Shown here: one piece after another, positions 41,926 through 51,138 of the stretch
How the letters are laid out: each line of letters begins with the position of its first letter
Position numbering within the stretch: position 1 is the stretch's first letter
DNA from: Pseudoduganella lutea
Lineage (GTDB): Bacteria; Pseudomonadota; Gammaproteobacteria; Burkholderiales; Burkholderiaceae_D
Direction: 5' to 3'
DNA: 64,000 bases
Assembly: GCF_004209755.1 (NCBI RefSeq)
Contig: NZ_CP035913.1
Location: 1,054,001-1,118,000, forward strand
Position numbers and translations under genes: made by a program
The notes under the pieces: model-generated
The model's database searches: none
What the model was told of the DNA's origin: nothing
The model's input: the letters and a program-made list of their open reading frames with translations, nothing else

Positions 41926-42231
41926 GGCTTGCTTTCCAGTGCGGGAAATTCCACTTCGGCGCACACGCCATGGGGCCGGCGCGGCATCAGGCGCAGTTCC
42001 GCGTCGCCGGCGAAGGTCAGCGCGAGGCGTTCCCGCAAGGTGGCCAGCCCGGTCCCGGGGGCGCTCGATGGATGGAAGCCGACGCCGGTATCGGTGACGC
42101 GGGCCAAACAGCGCGTGCCGCGCCGCTCGATCGTGATATCGATGCTGCCGCCCTCCTCGCCGGGGTCGATGCCATGGCGCACGGCGTTTTCAACGAGCGT
42201 GAGCAAGGCCATCGCGGGGCATCTGGCATGC
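41922..42231 (-). pseudogene. Decapitated LytS/AlgZ-type histidine kinase (ATPase domain only)
   Basis: The remaining sequence starts at PAMALLTLVENAVRHGIDPG, the N box of a HATPase domain. It continues with IERRGTRCLARVTDTGVGF (G1) and GTGLATLRERLALTF (G2) to a normal C-terminus overlapping the response regulator. The sensor region and the His_kinase domain with the phospho-accepting histidine, normally some 200-250 residues, are absent. The break coincides exactly with three copies of a 20-bp tandem repeat. Upstream sequence encodes nothing related in any frame. The protein could still be translated from starts inside the repeat but cannot autophosphorylate. Confidence 0.82.
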
Positions 42232-42300
42232 GATGAAGCACGCTGGGCCGGGATGAAGCACGCTGGGCCGGGATGAAGCACGGCGAGGCGGGATGGAGTG
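42232..42300. repeat. 20-bp tandem repeat at the kinase truncation point
   Basis: GATGAAGCACGCTGGGCCGG occurs at 42232-42251 and 42252-42271, a variant (GATGAAGCACGGCGAGGCGG) at 42272-42291, and a degenerate partial start (GATGGAG) follows. It sits exactly where homology to the histidine kinase ends. The segment from here to 42586 has no recognisable gene. Confidence 0.85.
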
Positions 42301-42586
42301 GGCTATCGGTCGCGAGGCACCGCAACATCCTGCAGCAGTCCGATCTGGCGGACGAGGGAACGCTCCCCTGCGCCAGCGTCGGCTTTTTCACTATCCCGCA
42401 AGCGCAATGCTTTCGCATCGCCGCAGAAATTATTGTCAGGGCTAAGCTGATTGCCGATGCTTTGGCTCCAGTGCAGCAAGGATGCGCCGCCGCCAATCGG
42501 AAATGCCAGATAAAAACAAATATTTCTTGACTATAATATTGCACCGCCATACCCTTGCTGGTCATTGTTGCAATAGCGAACTTAAA

Positions 42587-42817
42587 ATGATTTCCATCAG
42601 GTCAATTCTTCATGCTCTTGTGTCAGGAGCGCCCCGGGCAACCAGGCGTGCGACGCCAGTCGCTCATCAGTGGGTGATGTCGACTTTGGAGTGGGACAAG
42701 CGCCGCACATGCATTAGCTGCGGTCGCGTTGAGCAATTGGATGTCGGCGGCGGCCATGACAGCTCGAGCTGGTATCGGGTCAGCAAAGGCTCCAGCACAG
42801 CGCATTGCGAACGCTAG
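42587..42817 (+). CDS. Small protein with CxxC, possible zinc ribbon
   Basis: A 76-residue protein. A basic start (ISIRSILHALVSGAPRATRR) is followed by a compact part, WVMSTLEWDKRRTCISCGRVEQLD, and GGHDSSSWYRVSKGSS with a cysteine two residues from the C-terminus. CISCGRVEQL looks like half of a zinc ribbon; the second pair is incomplete (His and the terminal Cys). Looks like a real coding sequence because the composition differs from the other frames, but the Shine-Dalgarno is weak. Function unknown. It lies in the disturbed, AT-richer segment left by the kinase truncation. Confidence 0.5.
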   Translation: MISIRSILHALVSGAPRATRRATPVAHQWVMSTLEWDKRRTCISCGRVEQLDVGGGHDSSSWYRVSKGSSTAHCER

Positions 42818-43138
42818 GCGCCTTCAGCAAACAGTTTCAACAAATCTCCGCTACACGGGCAAAGTACCTGCGCGCTGGAACTTGCGATCTGCCGCCATAC
42901 GGGCCAGCGCAATCGCCACATTCAGTACACTGCGAAGATAGTCCACCGTGCGTGCCACGCCTTCCCGAAGACGCTTCAATTCGTCGCCACGAACGCCATG
43001 CTTTCCAGTCCGCCGTGCACGCTCCTGGATGAGCGGCTGGGAACACCCGGCAAACCTCCGGGCAAGGCGCGCCGTCGAAGGCCGTACGCCTGTGCGGCGA
43101 AACGGTGCAGCGCGCCATGAAGGTTGTGTCAAGCGTCC
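42818..43138. other. Intergenic segment without a supported gene
   Basis: Short open frames exist on both strands, for example a leftward one at 42851-43132 with a helical piece, ELKRLREGVARTVDYLRSVL. None has a ribosome binding site or a recognised family. Probably decayed sequence between the truncated kinase region and the metal-efflux operon. Confidence 0.4.
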
Positions 43139-43513
43139 TTACTTGATCGCGAAACGAACGCTGACGGCAGGCTTGTTCGGCAGTGTCACCCGGGTCATGA
43201 CCTTGTTGCCGGCTTCGAGCTTCACGTCATCCTTTGCCACCAGCGTGTTGCCGGCGCCGGCGACCAGCGTCGTCTCTGACTTCTGCGTGCCCTTCAGCAC
43301 TGTCAGCGTGCCGGTGGCGCCCGCCGTCGTCACGGGCTGGCCATGGTCGTCCACATGGATCGTGATCTTGCCTTCCTTGTTGACCAGCTCAAACGACAGA
43401 TCGCCCGCGCTCTTGACGATGCCGCCGTGCTTGGCCGGACTCTCGTGGGCGATTGCCGGTGCGCCGGCGGCCATTGCCAGGCCCAGTACCATCATTGCTG
43501 CGATTTTTTTCAT
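43139..43513 (-). CDS. Small periplasmic protein of the metal-efflux operon
   Basis: A 124-residue secreted protein with a signal peptide ending in GAPAIA, followed by HESPAKHGGIVKSAGDLSFELV. His-x5-His at the mature N-terminus is a possible metal site. The rest is strand-rich (ITIHVDDHGQPVTTAGATGTLTVL and VMTRVTLPNKPAVSVRFAIK), resembling the periplasmic beta-domain found in several cation-efflux accessory proteins. It lies 81 bases after the RND pump gene on the same strand. The GGAG site supports ATG 43513. A metal-chaperone role is inferred from context. Confidence 0.72.
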   Translation of the reverse strand: MKKIAAMMVLGLAMAAGAPAIAHESPAKHGGIVKSAGDLSFELVNKEGKITIHVDDHGQPVTTAGATGTLTVLKGTQKSETTLVAGAGNTLVAKDDVKLEAGNKVMTRVTLPNKPAVSVRFAIK

Positions 43514-43594
43514 TGCATGCTCCATTGCGTTAAGTGATCATCAAGTGATGTAATGCGGCGGCCTTCACAGTGGGCGCCACCGCCGGACCCTGTT

Positions 43595-46500
43595 TCAATA
43601 ACTTTCCGCGCCGCTGCGTGCCAGCACGGCTTCCAGCGGCTTCCTGCCGACCAGCCAGAAGATCAGTGGCGTCAGCAGCGAATCGAGCAGCGTCGAGCTG
43701 ACCAGGCCGCCGAAGATCACCACCGCCACCGGGTGCAGGATTTCCTTGCCCGGCGCATCGGCCGCCAGCAGCAATGGCACCAGCGCGAACGCCGCGACGA
43801 GTGCCGTCATCAGCACAGGCGTCAGCCGTTCCAGCGACCCGCGCACGATCATCGGCCAGCCGAAGGACATGCCTTCGAACTTGCACAGGTTGATGTAGTG
43901 GCTGATCTTCAAAATGCCGTTGCGCGTGGCGATCCCGGCCAGCGTGATAAAGCCCACCATCGATGCGACCGACAGCGACACCCCGGCCAGCCACATCGCC
44001 ACCACGCTGCCCACCAGTGCAAAGGGGATGTTGGCCATGATGACGGCCGCCAGAATGGTGGAACGATAGCGCGTGTACAGCACCAGGAACACCAGTGACA
44101 GCGAGGCAAGCGACAGGCCGACGATCAGCCGCTGTGCCGCTTCCTGCGCCTGGAACTGGCCTTCGATGCTGATGAAATAGCCGCCTGGCAGTGGCGTGGC
44201 CGCAACCGCGTTGCGCACGTCGCCGATGATGCGCGACATGCTGGCGCCATCCGTGTTCGCGTACACCACGATACGGCGCCGGCCATTCTCCCGGCCGATC
44301 TGGTTCGGGCCATCGCCTTCTTCGACCGTGGCGATCGACGACAGCGGCAGCCGGCCAGCCGGCGTGTCCAGCATCAGGCGTTCCAGGTCTTGCGGCGTGC
44401 GCTGCGCGTCGGCCAGCCGCACGACCAGATCATGGCGACGGGCGCCATCGATCACCTGCGTCGCCTTCGTGCCCTCGGACAGGGCCTCGATCGCAGCGAG
44501 CACCTGCCCCGCCGAAAGGCCCACCTGTGCTGCCTTGCGATAGTCGACGCGGATCTTGATCTGCGGGATCAGCACCTGGCGCTCCACGGACAGGTCGACC
44601 AGCCCGGGCACACCGGCCAGCCGCGTGCGCAGCGTTTCGGCCAGGCCGCGCAGCGTGTCGATGTCGTCGCCGTAGATCTTCAGCGCGACCTGCGCGCGCA
44701 CGCCCGACAGCAGGTGATCGAGGCGGTGCGAGATCGGCTGCCCGATGGCCACCGATGCCGGGATGACCGACAGTTGCGAGCGGATCGCCGCCATCACCTG
44801 TTCGCGCGAGCGCTCCGAGGGTTTCAGGTCCACGTCGATCTCCGACGAGTGCACGCCTTCGGCATGTTCGTCGAGTTCCGCACGGCCGGTGCGGCGGCCC
44901 ACCTTGACGACTTCCGGCACCTGCCCGATCAGGGTTTCGGCCAGTGCGCCCATCCGGTTTGCTTCCGCCAGCGACGTGCCGGGCGCGAACGTCATGCCCA
45001 TCACCAGCGATCCCTCGTTGAACGCAGGCAGGAAGGTGCGCGGGAAAAATGGCACTGACGCCGCAGCGGCGACCACGGCGATGACGGCGATGGCCAGCAC
45101 GCCGCGCGCGCGCGGCAGCGACCAGTGCAGCAGCCGTTCATCGTGCCGCTTGAGCCAGCGCACCAGCGGGCTGTCGCCATGCCGCAAGCGCTTCATGCGC
45201 GGCAGCAGGACCATCGACAGCACTGGCGTGACCGTCATCGATACGAGCATCGACGCCAGGATCGACGTGATATAGGCAATGCCCAGGGGCGCGAACAACC
45301 GGCCTTCGATGCCGGGCAGGGCGAACAGCGGCACGAACACCAGTACCACGATCACCGTCGCGTAGACGATGCCGGATCGCACCTCGACCGAGGCGTGCCA
45401 GATCGTCTCCAGCACGGACGTGCCTTCCGGCCGCTGCCGCAAGCGGCGCAGGATGTTCTCGACATCGACCACGGCATCATCGACCAGCTCGCCGATCGCG
45501 ATCGCCAGGCCGCCCAGCGTCATCACATTGATCGATTGCCCCAGCAGGTGAAAGGCCAGCGCCGTGACGGCCAGCGACAGCGGGATCGCGACCAGCGAGA
45601 TGACAGTGCTGCGGGCGCTCAGCAGGAAAGCGAACAGGATGACCGCGACAAGGATGGCGCCATCGCGCAATGCCTCGACCACGTTGCCGATCGACGATTC
45701 GATGAAGCTCGCCTGCCGGAACAGGATCTCGGGCGCCGAGAGCCCGGCGGGCAGGCCCTGGCGCAGCTCGGCTAGCGCGGCTTCGATCTGGCGCGTGAGC
45801 TGCACCGTGTCGCCGGCGGGCTGCTTCTGCACGCTGACGATGACGGCCGGGCGCCCGTTCATACCCGCGTCGCCGCGCTTGAAGGCGGGCGCGTAGCGCA
45901 CCTGCGCCACCTGCTCGAGCAGCACCGGCATGCCATTGCGATAGGCCACCGGCAAGCCGCGCACATCTTCCAGGCGCGTGGTGCGGCCCAGGTTGCGGAT
46001 CAGGTATTCGCGGCTGTTCAGGTCGATGAAGCCGCCGCTCGTGTTCGATGCGAAGCCCTGCAGCGCACCGGTCAGCTGGCCCAGCGTGATGCCGTATTGG
46101 GCCATGCGGGCCGTGTCCGGCTCGATGCGGAGCTGGCGCACGTCGCCGCCGATCGGGATCACCTGGGAGACGCCGGGAATCGACAGCAGGCGTGGCCGCA
46201 GCACGAAGTCGGCATACTCGCGCGCCTTCATCGGATCGGTCCTGGCCAGGTCGATCGGCAGCGCGATCAGCATGATCTCGCCCATGATGGAGGACACGGG
46301 CCCCATGACCGGATTCACGCCGGCGGGCAATTGCTCGCGCACCAGCGACAGCCGTTCGGCCACCAGCTGGCGGTTGCGGTACACATCGGTATCCCAGTCG
46401 AATTCCGCGTAGACGATCGACAGGCCGACGCCGGACACGGAGCGCACGCGCGTCACGCCGGGCATGCCGTTCAGGCTTGTCTCCAGCGGGAACGACACGA

Positions 46501-46690
46501 GCTGCTCCACTTCCTCGGGCGCCATGCCGCCGGCCTCGGCCAGCACGGTGACGACCGGCTTGTTCAGGTCCGGGAACACGTCGATCGGCGTGCGCTGGGC
46601 CGTGAACGCGCCATACACCATGAGCAGCACGGCGGCGGCCAGCACCAGCAGCCGGTTGTGCAGGCTGAAACGGACGATTGCATTGAACAT
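43595..46690 (-). CDS. Heavy-metal efflux RND transporter permease (CusA/CzcA family)
   Basis: A 1031-residue HME-RND proton-driven pump. Its N-terminal helix is followed by the family-like [18 protein letters not shown]. The transmembrane-4 segment carries the proton-relay acidic residues in [17 protein letters not shown]. Two large periplasmic loops and twelve helices are expected from the hydrophobic pattern. GELVDD differs from the DFGIIVDG of many CzcA proteins and from CusA, so metal specificity (Zn/Co/Cd versus Cu/Ag) is not assigned. Its start is 4 bases after the adaptor stop. The tripartite partner genes lie immediately upstream. Confidence 0.92.
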   Translation of the reverse strand: MFNAIVRFSLHNRLLVLAAAVLLMVYGAFTAQRTPIDVFPDLNKPVVTVLAEAGGMAPEEVEQLVSFPLETSLNGMPGVTRVRSVSGVGLSIVYAEFDWDTDVYRNRQLVAERLSLVREQLPAGVNPVMGPVSSIMGEIMLIALPIDLARTDPMKAREYADFVLRPRLLSIPGVSQVIPIGGDVRQLRIEPDTARMAQYGITLGQLTGALQGFASNTSGGFIDLNSREYLIRNLGRTTRLEDVRGLPVAYRNGMPVLLEQVAQVRYAPAFKRGDAGMNGRPAVIVSVQKQPAGDTVQLTRQIEAALAELRQGLPAGLSAPEILFRQASFIESSIGNVVEALRDGAILVAVILFAFLLSARSTVISLVAIPLSLAVTALAFHLLGQSINVMTLGGLAIAIGELVDDAVVDVENILRRLRQRPEGTSVLETIWHASVEVRSGIVYATVIVVLVFVPLFALPGIEGRLFAPLGIAYITSILASMLVSMTVTPVLSMVLLPRMKRLRHGDSPLVRWLKRHDERLLHWSLPRARGVLAIAVIAVVAAAASVPFFPRTFLPAFNEGSLVMGMTFAPGTSLAEANRMGALAETLIGQVPEVVKVGRRTGRAELDEHAEGVHSSEIDVDLKPSERSREQVMAAIRSQLSVIPASVAIGQPISHRLDHLLSGVRAQVALKIYGDDIDTLRGLAETLRTRLAGVPGLVDLSVERQVLIPQIKIRVDYRKAAQVGLSAGQVLAAIEALSEGTKATQVIDGARRHDLVVRLADAQRTPQDLERLMLDTPAGRLPLSSIATVEEGDGPNQIGRENGRRRIVVYANTDGASMSRIIGDVRNAVAATPLPGGYFISIEGQFQAQEAAQRLIVGLSLASLSLVFLVLYTRYRSTILAAVIMANIPFALVGSVVAMWLAGVSLSVASMVGFITLAGIATRNGILKISHYINLCKFEGMSFGWPMIVRGSLERLTPVLMTALVAAFALVPLLLAADAPGKEILHPVAVVIFGGLVSSTLLDSLLTPLIFWLVGRKPLEAVLARSGAESY

Positions 46691-46694
46691 GGCG

Positions 46695-47810
46695 TTACCG
46701 GATCTGGTTGATCAGCGCGGCGCCGGAGACGACCACGCGATTTTCCGCGGAGAGGCCGCGGGTCACGACGATCGTGCCGGCATCGAGCGGGCGCGCTTCC
46801 ACGGGCTGTGCGATGAAGCGCATCGCCCCCGACTTGATCCACACCACCGTTTCGTTCGCTGGATTGCGCACCAGGGCTGCGGCTGGCAAGACGATGCCCT
46901 TGACGGTCGTGTGCAGCTTCGCCAGCACCGATACCGGCTGGCCCACCGCCAGCGGCAAGGCCTTGCCGGTGGCACGGAAGCTGATCGGCAAGGCACCGTC
47001 GCGCAGGCTGCGTCCACCACCGACCAGGACCAGCCTGGCGTCGGGCGCCGCCGGCAGCGTCGCCGTGGCGATGCGCGATGCGAGCGTAACGTCAGGTGTG
47101 CTCGCCTCGACCAGTGCGCGCGCGGGATCGATGACCTCGAACAGCACGTCGCGGGCGTCAACGATCTGCCCGGCCAGCACCTGGGCGCTGGCGATGATGC
47201 CGTCCGCTGGCGACACGATGGCTTCGCTGCCGCGCACCGTGCCCGCTACCGCTTTTTCCCGGCCAAGAATACTGGCGAGCTCGGCGCGCGCCGCGTCGAT
47301 TTCCTTCGCCGGCACGGTGCCTTCCAGGGACTCGAGCCGGATGACCCGGCGCTCGGCCAGCCCGCGCATCGCCCGCAAGTCGGCCAGAGTGGCTTCCTGG
47401 TTGCCGCGTTCGACCGCGCTGGACACCGGTACCAGCCGAGCCAGCACCTGGCCCTTGCGAACGGCCTGGCCAGCGGTCGGCAAGCCTCGTGGTCCCGGTG
47501 CGATGCGGCCGGCGAACGGCGCCTGCACGCGACCACCGGCATTCGGGTCGATGGTCACGCGGCCGTTCAGTTCGACCGTCTGCGGATGATCGCCTTCGAC
47601 CGCCATGATGGTACGGATCACCATGCGGCGCTGGGCCAGTTTGGGCACATTCACGCTGCCATCGGGCAGGCGGGCCAGCCCGATGGCGGACGTCGTCGCC
47701 TGCCCGTCCAGGTGTTCCCCGTTCGGGCCGTGGGCGCCGGGCGACGCGTGGACGGATTGCATGCCGAGCAGTCCAAAGGCGATCGCAGTGAACAGTTGAC
47801 GGACGTTCAT
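46695..47810 (-). CDS. RND periplasmic adaptor (CusB/CzcB-like membrane fusion protein)
   Basis: A 371-residue adaptor. The signal peptide ends near VHASPG and is followed by a His-containing motif, [13 protein letters not shown], shared with the next upstream protein. A barrel-sandwich/lipoyl domain ([21 protein letters not shown], then [16 protein letters not shown]) and a helical hairpin ([22 protein letters not shown]) follow. Beta-barrel and membrane-proximal domains ([19 protein letters not shown]) complete it. It bridges the RND pump to the outer-membrane channel. ATG 47810 overlaps the stop of the preceding gene by four bases (ATGA). Confidence 0.9.
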   Translation of the reverse strand: MNVRQLFTAIAFGLLGMQSVHASPGAHGPNGEHLDGQATTSAIGLARLPDGSVNVPKLAQRRMVIRTIMAVEGDHPQTVELNGRVTIDPNAGGRVQAPFAGRIAPGPRGLPTAGQAVRKGQVLARLVPVSSAVERGNQEATLADLRAMRGLAERRVIRLESLEGTVPAKEIDAARAELASILGREKAVAGTVRGSEAIVSPADGIIASAQVLAGQIVDARDVLFEVIDPARALVEASTPDVTLASRIATATLPAAPDARLVLVGGGRSLRDGALPISFRATGKALPLAVGQPVSVLAKLHTTVKGIVLPAAALVRNPANETVVWIKSGAMRFIAQPVEARPLDAGTIVVTRGLSAENRVVVSGAALINQIR

Positions 47811-48364
47811 GCTTGCACCTCCTTCGTGCCACGGCGCCGTGCGCGCACCATCAGCGCGGCCGGGATGGCGATCACGGGCAAGGCGCCGAGCCACCACCAG
47901 CGGCGGTCCTGTTCGTGACCATGTTCATGGGCCGCGGCGACCGGCACGTCCAGCGTGCCTTCCAGCAGATCGCTTTCGCCACCAACCGTGAAGGTGAACA
48001 GCAGTGCATGCTTGCCGGGAACGGACAGCGCTTTCAAGAATTTCTCGTCGTCGATGGCATAGTCGCCCACGTCGGCATGGAACCTGGCGCGCGCCTTGAG
48101 GTTCTTGTATTCCACCTCGAGCGTACCGCCGAGGACAGGTTCATTGGTCTCGTAGCGGTCGATCATCACGGACAGCTCGCCGCCCGAGAGCTGGCCGACC
48201 AGCTCGAACAGCTCGGTGAACGTTTCGACGCGCGGCACGCTGCCCGACGCTGTCGCCGCGGCAGGTCCATCGAGGTGTTCGCCATTGGGGCCATGGGCAC
48301 CCGGTGCAGCGTGCGCCGGCATGGCGACGGCCAATGCGAGCAGCAGGGAAATAAACAGTTTCAT
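47807..48364 (-). CDS. Metal-efflux accessory protein, membrane-anchored
   Basis: A 185-residue protein. The signal peptide ends in MPAHA and is followed by [15 protein letters not shown], the same motif as at the adaptor's N-terminus. A strand-rich periplasmic domain (FELVGQLSGGELSVMIDRYETN and HALLFTFTVGGESDLLEGTLDVPV) follows. A His-rich stretch, AAAHEHGHEQD, leads to a C-terminal membrane helix with a basic tail (ALMVRARRRGTKE). Overlaps by ATGA on both sides, so the stoichiometry is set by coupling. The periplasmic histidines suggest metal binding; exact function unknown. Confidence 0.78.
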   Translation of the reverse strand: MKLFISLLLALAVAMPAHAAPGAHGPNGEHLDGPAAATASGSVPRVETFTELFELVGQLSGGELSVMIDRYETNEPVLGGTLEVEYKNLKARARFHADVGDYAIDDEKFLKALSVPGKHALLFTFTVGGESDLLEGTLDVPVAAAHEHGHEQDRRWWWLGALPVIAIPAALMVRARRRGTKEVQA

Positions 48365-49590
48365 GGGAGGATTCCAGAGGCTTGGTTCATTTGGGCGTGG
48401 GCGAGCGCCAGAGCGACGCGCTGCTGGCGGACGGCCACTTCGGCTTCGTGGGTGAGCGCGCGGGATCGCAGCAGGTCGGCCAGCGGCTTTTCGCCCTGGC
48501 GGAACGCGTGCGCGAACAACGCGGTATGCTCGCGCAGCGCGGCGGCTCGGTCGGTGGCGGCCTCCAGTGCGGCACGCGCGTTGGCCAGCTGGTCCTGCGC
48601 GAGCGCCAGGTCGGTGTCCACGATGGCCTGGGTTTGCGCCAGCTCGGCGGAGGCGGTTGCCAGTTGCGTGCCTGCCAGTGCTTCGGCCGGACGGTTGCGC
48701 AGCTTGCCGGACAGCGGGATTTGCAGCGCGATGCCGATGCTGCGGTCGACGCCGAGCACGTTGCCATCGCGCTCGCGGCGCATCGACAGCGCGACAGTCG
48801 GTGGTGCCTGCCGGCTGGCCGATGCCAGCGCGACGGCCGCCCGCGCGCGCGTCTCCGCAGCCTGTGCCGCCCGCAGCCGTGCATGGTCCGTTGCGTTGCT
48901 GTCGACCGGCAGCGGTTCGGGTGCCATGTCAGGGAGCGTGGCCGCGCCTGTGACAAGGCGAAAACGGGCCAGCGCCTCGCCGGCACGGCCACGCGCCAGG
49001 GCGAGATCCGTGGTGGCCGCCAGCACTTCCTGCCTTGCCAGCAAACCATCACTGCGGGCCAGGTCGCCCGCCTTGACACGGCGGTCGACATCGGCCGCCA
49101 GTTCTTCCAGATGGTGCAGATGGTCGTTCTTTTCGGCCAGCACTTCGCGGGCAGCCGCCGCTTCCCACAGCCGGTTGCGCACTTCTTCGGCAATAGCGAG
49201 CCGGGCCTGCAGCAGCTGGGCGTCGAGCTCGTCGCCAGCCCGTTCGGCCAGCTGGCGGCGCGCGCAGTGCTGTCCAGGCAGCACGATGGGGGCCGACAGG
49301 GACAGTTCCGTCTCGCGGGCGTTGCGCTGGTCGGTCCACCGGTCGGAACGGTCCAATACACCGAGCGTCGGGGCGGCGGCCAGCCACGACGCGGCGACCT
49401 CGCGTGCAGCGGCGGTTTCCTGCTGGCGGGCGGCCAGGGTACGGGCCAGCGGCGAGCGCTGCCAGGCGGCTTCGACCAGCGCGTGCAACGTTGGCGTGGC
49501 GGATGCGGCGAGCGTGTCCTGCGCGCTCGACAGGGGCGGCAGCATGCAGGCAGCGGCCGCCAGATAAAGGGGCAAGCGTGATATACGCAT
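48361..49590 (-). CDS. TolC-family outer membrane efflux protein (CzcC/CusC-like)
   Basis: A 409-residue outer-membrane factor. The signal peptide ends in LSSAQ. Two homologous helical/strand repeats typical of OEP proteins follow (TLHALVEAAWQRSPLARTLAAR and the duplicated LALARGRAGEALARF/ARAALEAATDRAAALREH helices). It forms the exit duct of the HME tripartite system. ATG 49590 follows AAGGAA; the in-frame TTG before it is less likely. ATGA overlap with the accessory protein gene. First structural gene after the CzcI-like gene, with a 94-base gap that may contain the promoter or a processing site. Confidence 0.88.
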   Translation of the reverse strand: MRISRLPLYLAAAACMLPPLSSAQDTLAASATPTLHALVEAAWQRSPLARTLAARQQETAAAREVAASWLAAAPTLGVLDRSDRWTDQRNARETELSLSAPIVLPGQHCARRQLAERAGDELDAQLLQARLAIAEEVRNRLWEAAAAREVLAEKNDHLHHLEELAADVDRRVKAGDLARSDGLLARQEVLAATTDLALARGRAGEALARFRLVTGAATLPDMAPEPLPVDSNATDHARLRAAQAAETRARAAVALASASRQAPPTVALSMRRERDGNVLGVDRSIGIALQIPLSGKLRNRPAEALAGTQLATASAELAQTQAIVDTDLALAQDQLANARAALEAATDRAAALREHTALFAHAFRQGEKPLADLLRSRALTHEAEVAVRQQRVALALAHAQMNQASGILP

Positions 49591-49684
49591 CAAGATTCCT
49601 TGGGTGAGTTAACTCATCGCCAAAGGAAGCGCACTGGGCGCGGCTATGCCGCGCTGGATGACTGTGCGATATTCCCCCGGCGGC

Positions 49685-50038
49685 TCAGCCGAGGGATGCG
49701 GAAGGTGGACGTTGTGGACAGTCCAGCAAGGGATCCGGCATCGGGGCCGGACCGTCCGGACGGACGATGGAAATCAGTTGTGTCGGCAGCACGGCCTCCG
49801 ACGCCAGCGGGATGGCGGCTGGCTGCGGTGAACAGGTGTGGTCCTGCACGTGCTTGGCCGACTCGTCGGAATTGTCGTAATGGACATCGCCGTCGTCATC
49901 GTGGTGATGCGGGACGTGTTCGTCGTGCTCGATTTCGTGTGCCAGCGTCGTTTCGCCGGCAAGCACGTGCTCCCACTGCAGCGCGAAGCTTTGCAGAGGC
50001 AGGCACAGCATTAGCAGGATACAGAGCAGGTGGCGCAC
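49685..50038 (-). CDS. CzcI-like histidine-rich periplasmic protein
   Basis: A 117-residue exported protein. The signal region MRHLLCILLMLCLPLQSFAL matches the start of CzcI-type proteins, and the mature part has WEHVLAGETTLAHEIEHDEH then VPHHHDDDGDVHYD. Twelve or more His and as many acidic residues in 60 positions should bind Zn, Co or Ni. It occupies the first position of the efflux operon, as czcI does. Its role would be regulatory or as a periplasmic metal buffer; it has no DNA-binding domain. Confidence 0.8.
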   Translation of the reverse strand: MRHLLCILLMLCLPLQSFALQWEHVLAGETTLAHEIEHDEHVPHHHDDDGDVHYDNSDESAKHVQDHTCSPQPAAIPLASEAVLPTQLISIVRPDGPAPMPDPLLDCPQRPPSASLG

Positions 50039-50084
50039 GATCGGGTCCTTGGGAGCTGCCGATTATAGCAGCAGGCGGAGGTGC

Positions 50085-50489
50085 GATATGTGTCGGTGAT
50101 GCTTGGACACATGCTTGGGCTCGAAGCTCGGCAGACGATCGCGCGGGATAGCCAAGTTGAGCTTACTAGCGGGCGCCGGGACCTCGTCGGGCTTCAGTCG
50201 TTACGGTGATTCTTGCTGCCTTCGCCTTCATTTGCCAGATGATGGCTCAGTTCGGCCGACAGCATGTGGCCGGCCAGCACCTCTTGAGTTCGCCTGGCAA
50301 GACGTGTTTGCGAAGGTCCGACTCGGCGCCGTTGTTTTCAACCTGGGCTAGCAACTGGTCGATCAACTCAGGAGCGGGTACGCTGCTTTCTGTTTCCTAA
50401 GTATAGCCAAGGTTATTACGTCGGTCATGGAACAGTCCTATCAGGACTATTTCATGACCCCGTTCCAGACAGAAAATCTGACAGACTCC
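50085..50489 (-). pseudogene. IS256-family element remnant with one terminal inverted repeat
   Basis: Read leftward, 50489-50471 gives GGAGTCTGTCAGATTTTCT, close to an IS256-type terminal repeat. Then, in changing frames, come VPAPELIDQLLAQVENNG, then VLAGHMLSAELSHHLANEGE followed by GSKNHRND, then LNLAIPRDRLPSFEPKHVSK. These match successive N-terminal motifs of mutator-type transposases (ELLDQLL, LERMLNAELDHHL, IPRDRxGxFEPxxVxKHQ). At least two frameshifts and loss of the DDE domain make it a dead fragment. It borders the metal-efflux operon on one side and the hcp module on the other. Confidence 0.75.
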
Positions 50490-50518
50490 TGCCCTTGCGC
50501 TGGTTCGATCAATCGCAA

Positions 50519-50701
50519 CTAGCGACGCCGGCGTCGTAGCCTCAACACCAGTGCTGCAAGAACCGCCGATCCGATGAATGAAAGGACAATGATATTAAAC
50601 GCCTTTTCAACATTCATTCCAGGATCAAAAAAAAGTATGGAAATATAAACAATCACAACCACCAAGAAAGCAACGCCAAATGAAATGAGTGTTCTTTTCA
50701 T
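50519..50701 (-). CDS. Small two-helix membrane protein, candidate immunity protein
   Basis: A 60-residue peptide with two hydrophobic helices (ISFGVAFLVVVIVYISILFF and FNIIVLSFIGSAVLAALVL), a short acidic turn between them and a poly-Arg C-terminus, which predicts inner-membrane insertion with both ends cytoplasmic. The ATG overlaps the stop of the upstream papain-like gene by four bases (ATGA). Position directly behind a T6SS-type effector candidate suggests an immunity protein that would protect the periplasmic or membrane target; this is inference from gene order. Confidence 0.55.
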   Translation of the reverse strand: MKRTLISFGVAFLVVVIVYISILFFDPGMNVEKAFNIIVLSFIGSAVLAALVLRLRRRRR

Positions 50702-51126
50702 GCGAATGGTTCCGCAACAGGGCAATTCAGGTAAACGCCGGCCTTATTGCCACCGGCCTGCACAACTTCCTCTACAAAGGATGCGCAGTTATTAGCGATG
50801 ATGCCCCATAACCATGGCTTCTCTATCAGTTCATGCAATTTATCGTGGGCTCCCTGGGGATTAGGGAGCTTGACAGGCCAGCGGCGAATTTCGCGTTTTC
50901 CGTTCTCTTTCAAATAACGCTTGTAGCCGTCTCCGTTCATGAATTTGGGCACCTTGTAAAAACCAGCGATATGGACATACCAACTCCAGTGGCCACCGAT
51001 GTGCAGCAGCGTATGCCCACATGCGTTGATGCCATCGCCTGACACGACGACAGCGCAAGTGTGCTGGAAGTCTGCCGTTTCGACTGGGCAGACCAACATT
51101 TGAGCACCATTATATGGTTGCGTCAT
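50698..51126 (-). CDS. Papain-like (permuted NlpC/P60-LRAT type) T6SS effector candidate
   Basis: A 142-residue protein without signal peptide. A histidine cluster in ACGHTLLHIGGHWSWYVHIAG (about residues 35-55) precedes NNCASFVEEVVQAGG near residue 115. His before Cys, with N-C as the nucleophile, is the order of circularly permuted NlpC/P60 and LRAT-like hydrolases; the LRAT site is NCxxFV. Such folds cleave peptide or acyl bonds. It starts 12 bases after the hcp stop with a strong GGAGG, and is followed by a coupled membrane gene. The hcp-cargo-immunity order suggests an Hcp-delivered toxin. Family assignment is tentative. Confidence 0.6.
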   Translation of the reverse strand: MTQPYNGAQMLVCPVETADFQHTCAVVVSGDGINACGHTLLHIGGHWSWYVHIAGFYKVPKFMNGDGYKRYLKENGKREIRRWPVKLPNPQGAHDKLHELIEKPWLWGIIANNCASFVEEVVQAGGNKAGVYLNCPVAEPFA

Positions 51127-51138
51127 GCAGTCCTCCGA

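Noticed and set aside
42232..42300. 20-bp tandem repeat as a CRISPR or origin iteron
   Set aside because: No unique spacers, no replication gene nearby, and only three units.
42851..43132. Leftward open frame with ELKRLREGVARTVDYLRSVL
   Set aside because: No start signal and no recognised family; other frames of similar length overlap it.
50103..50351. Plus-strand open frame of 82 codons
   Set aside because: It is the reverse of the IS256-type remnant; its product has no motif.
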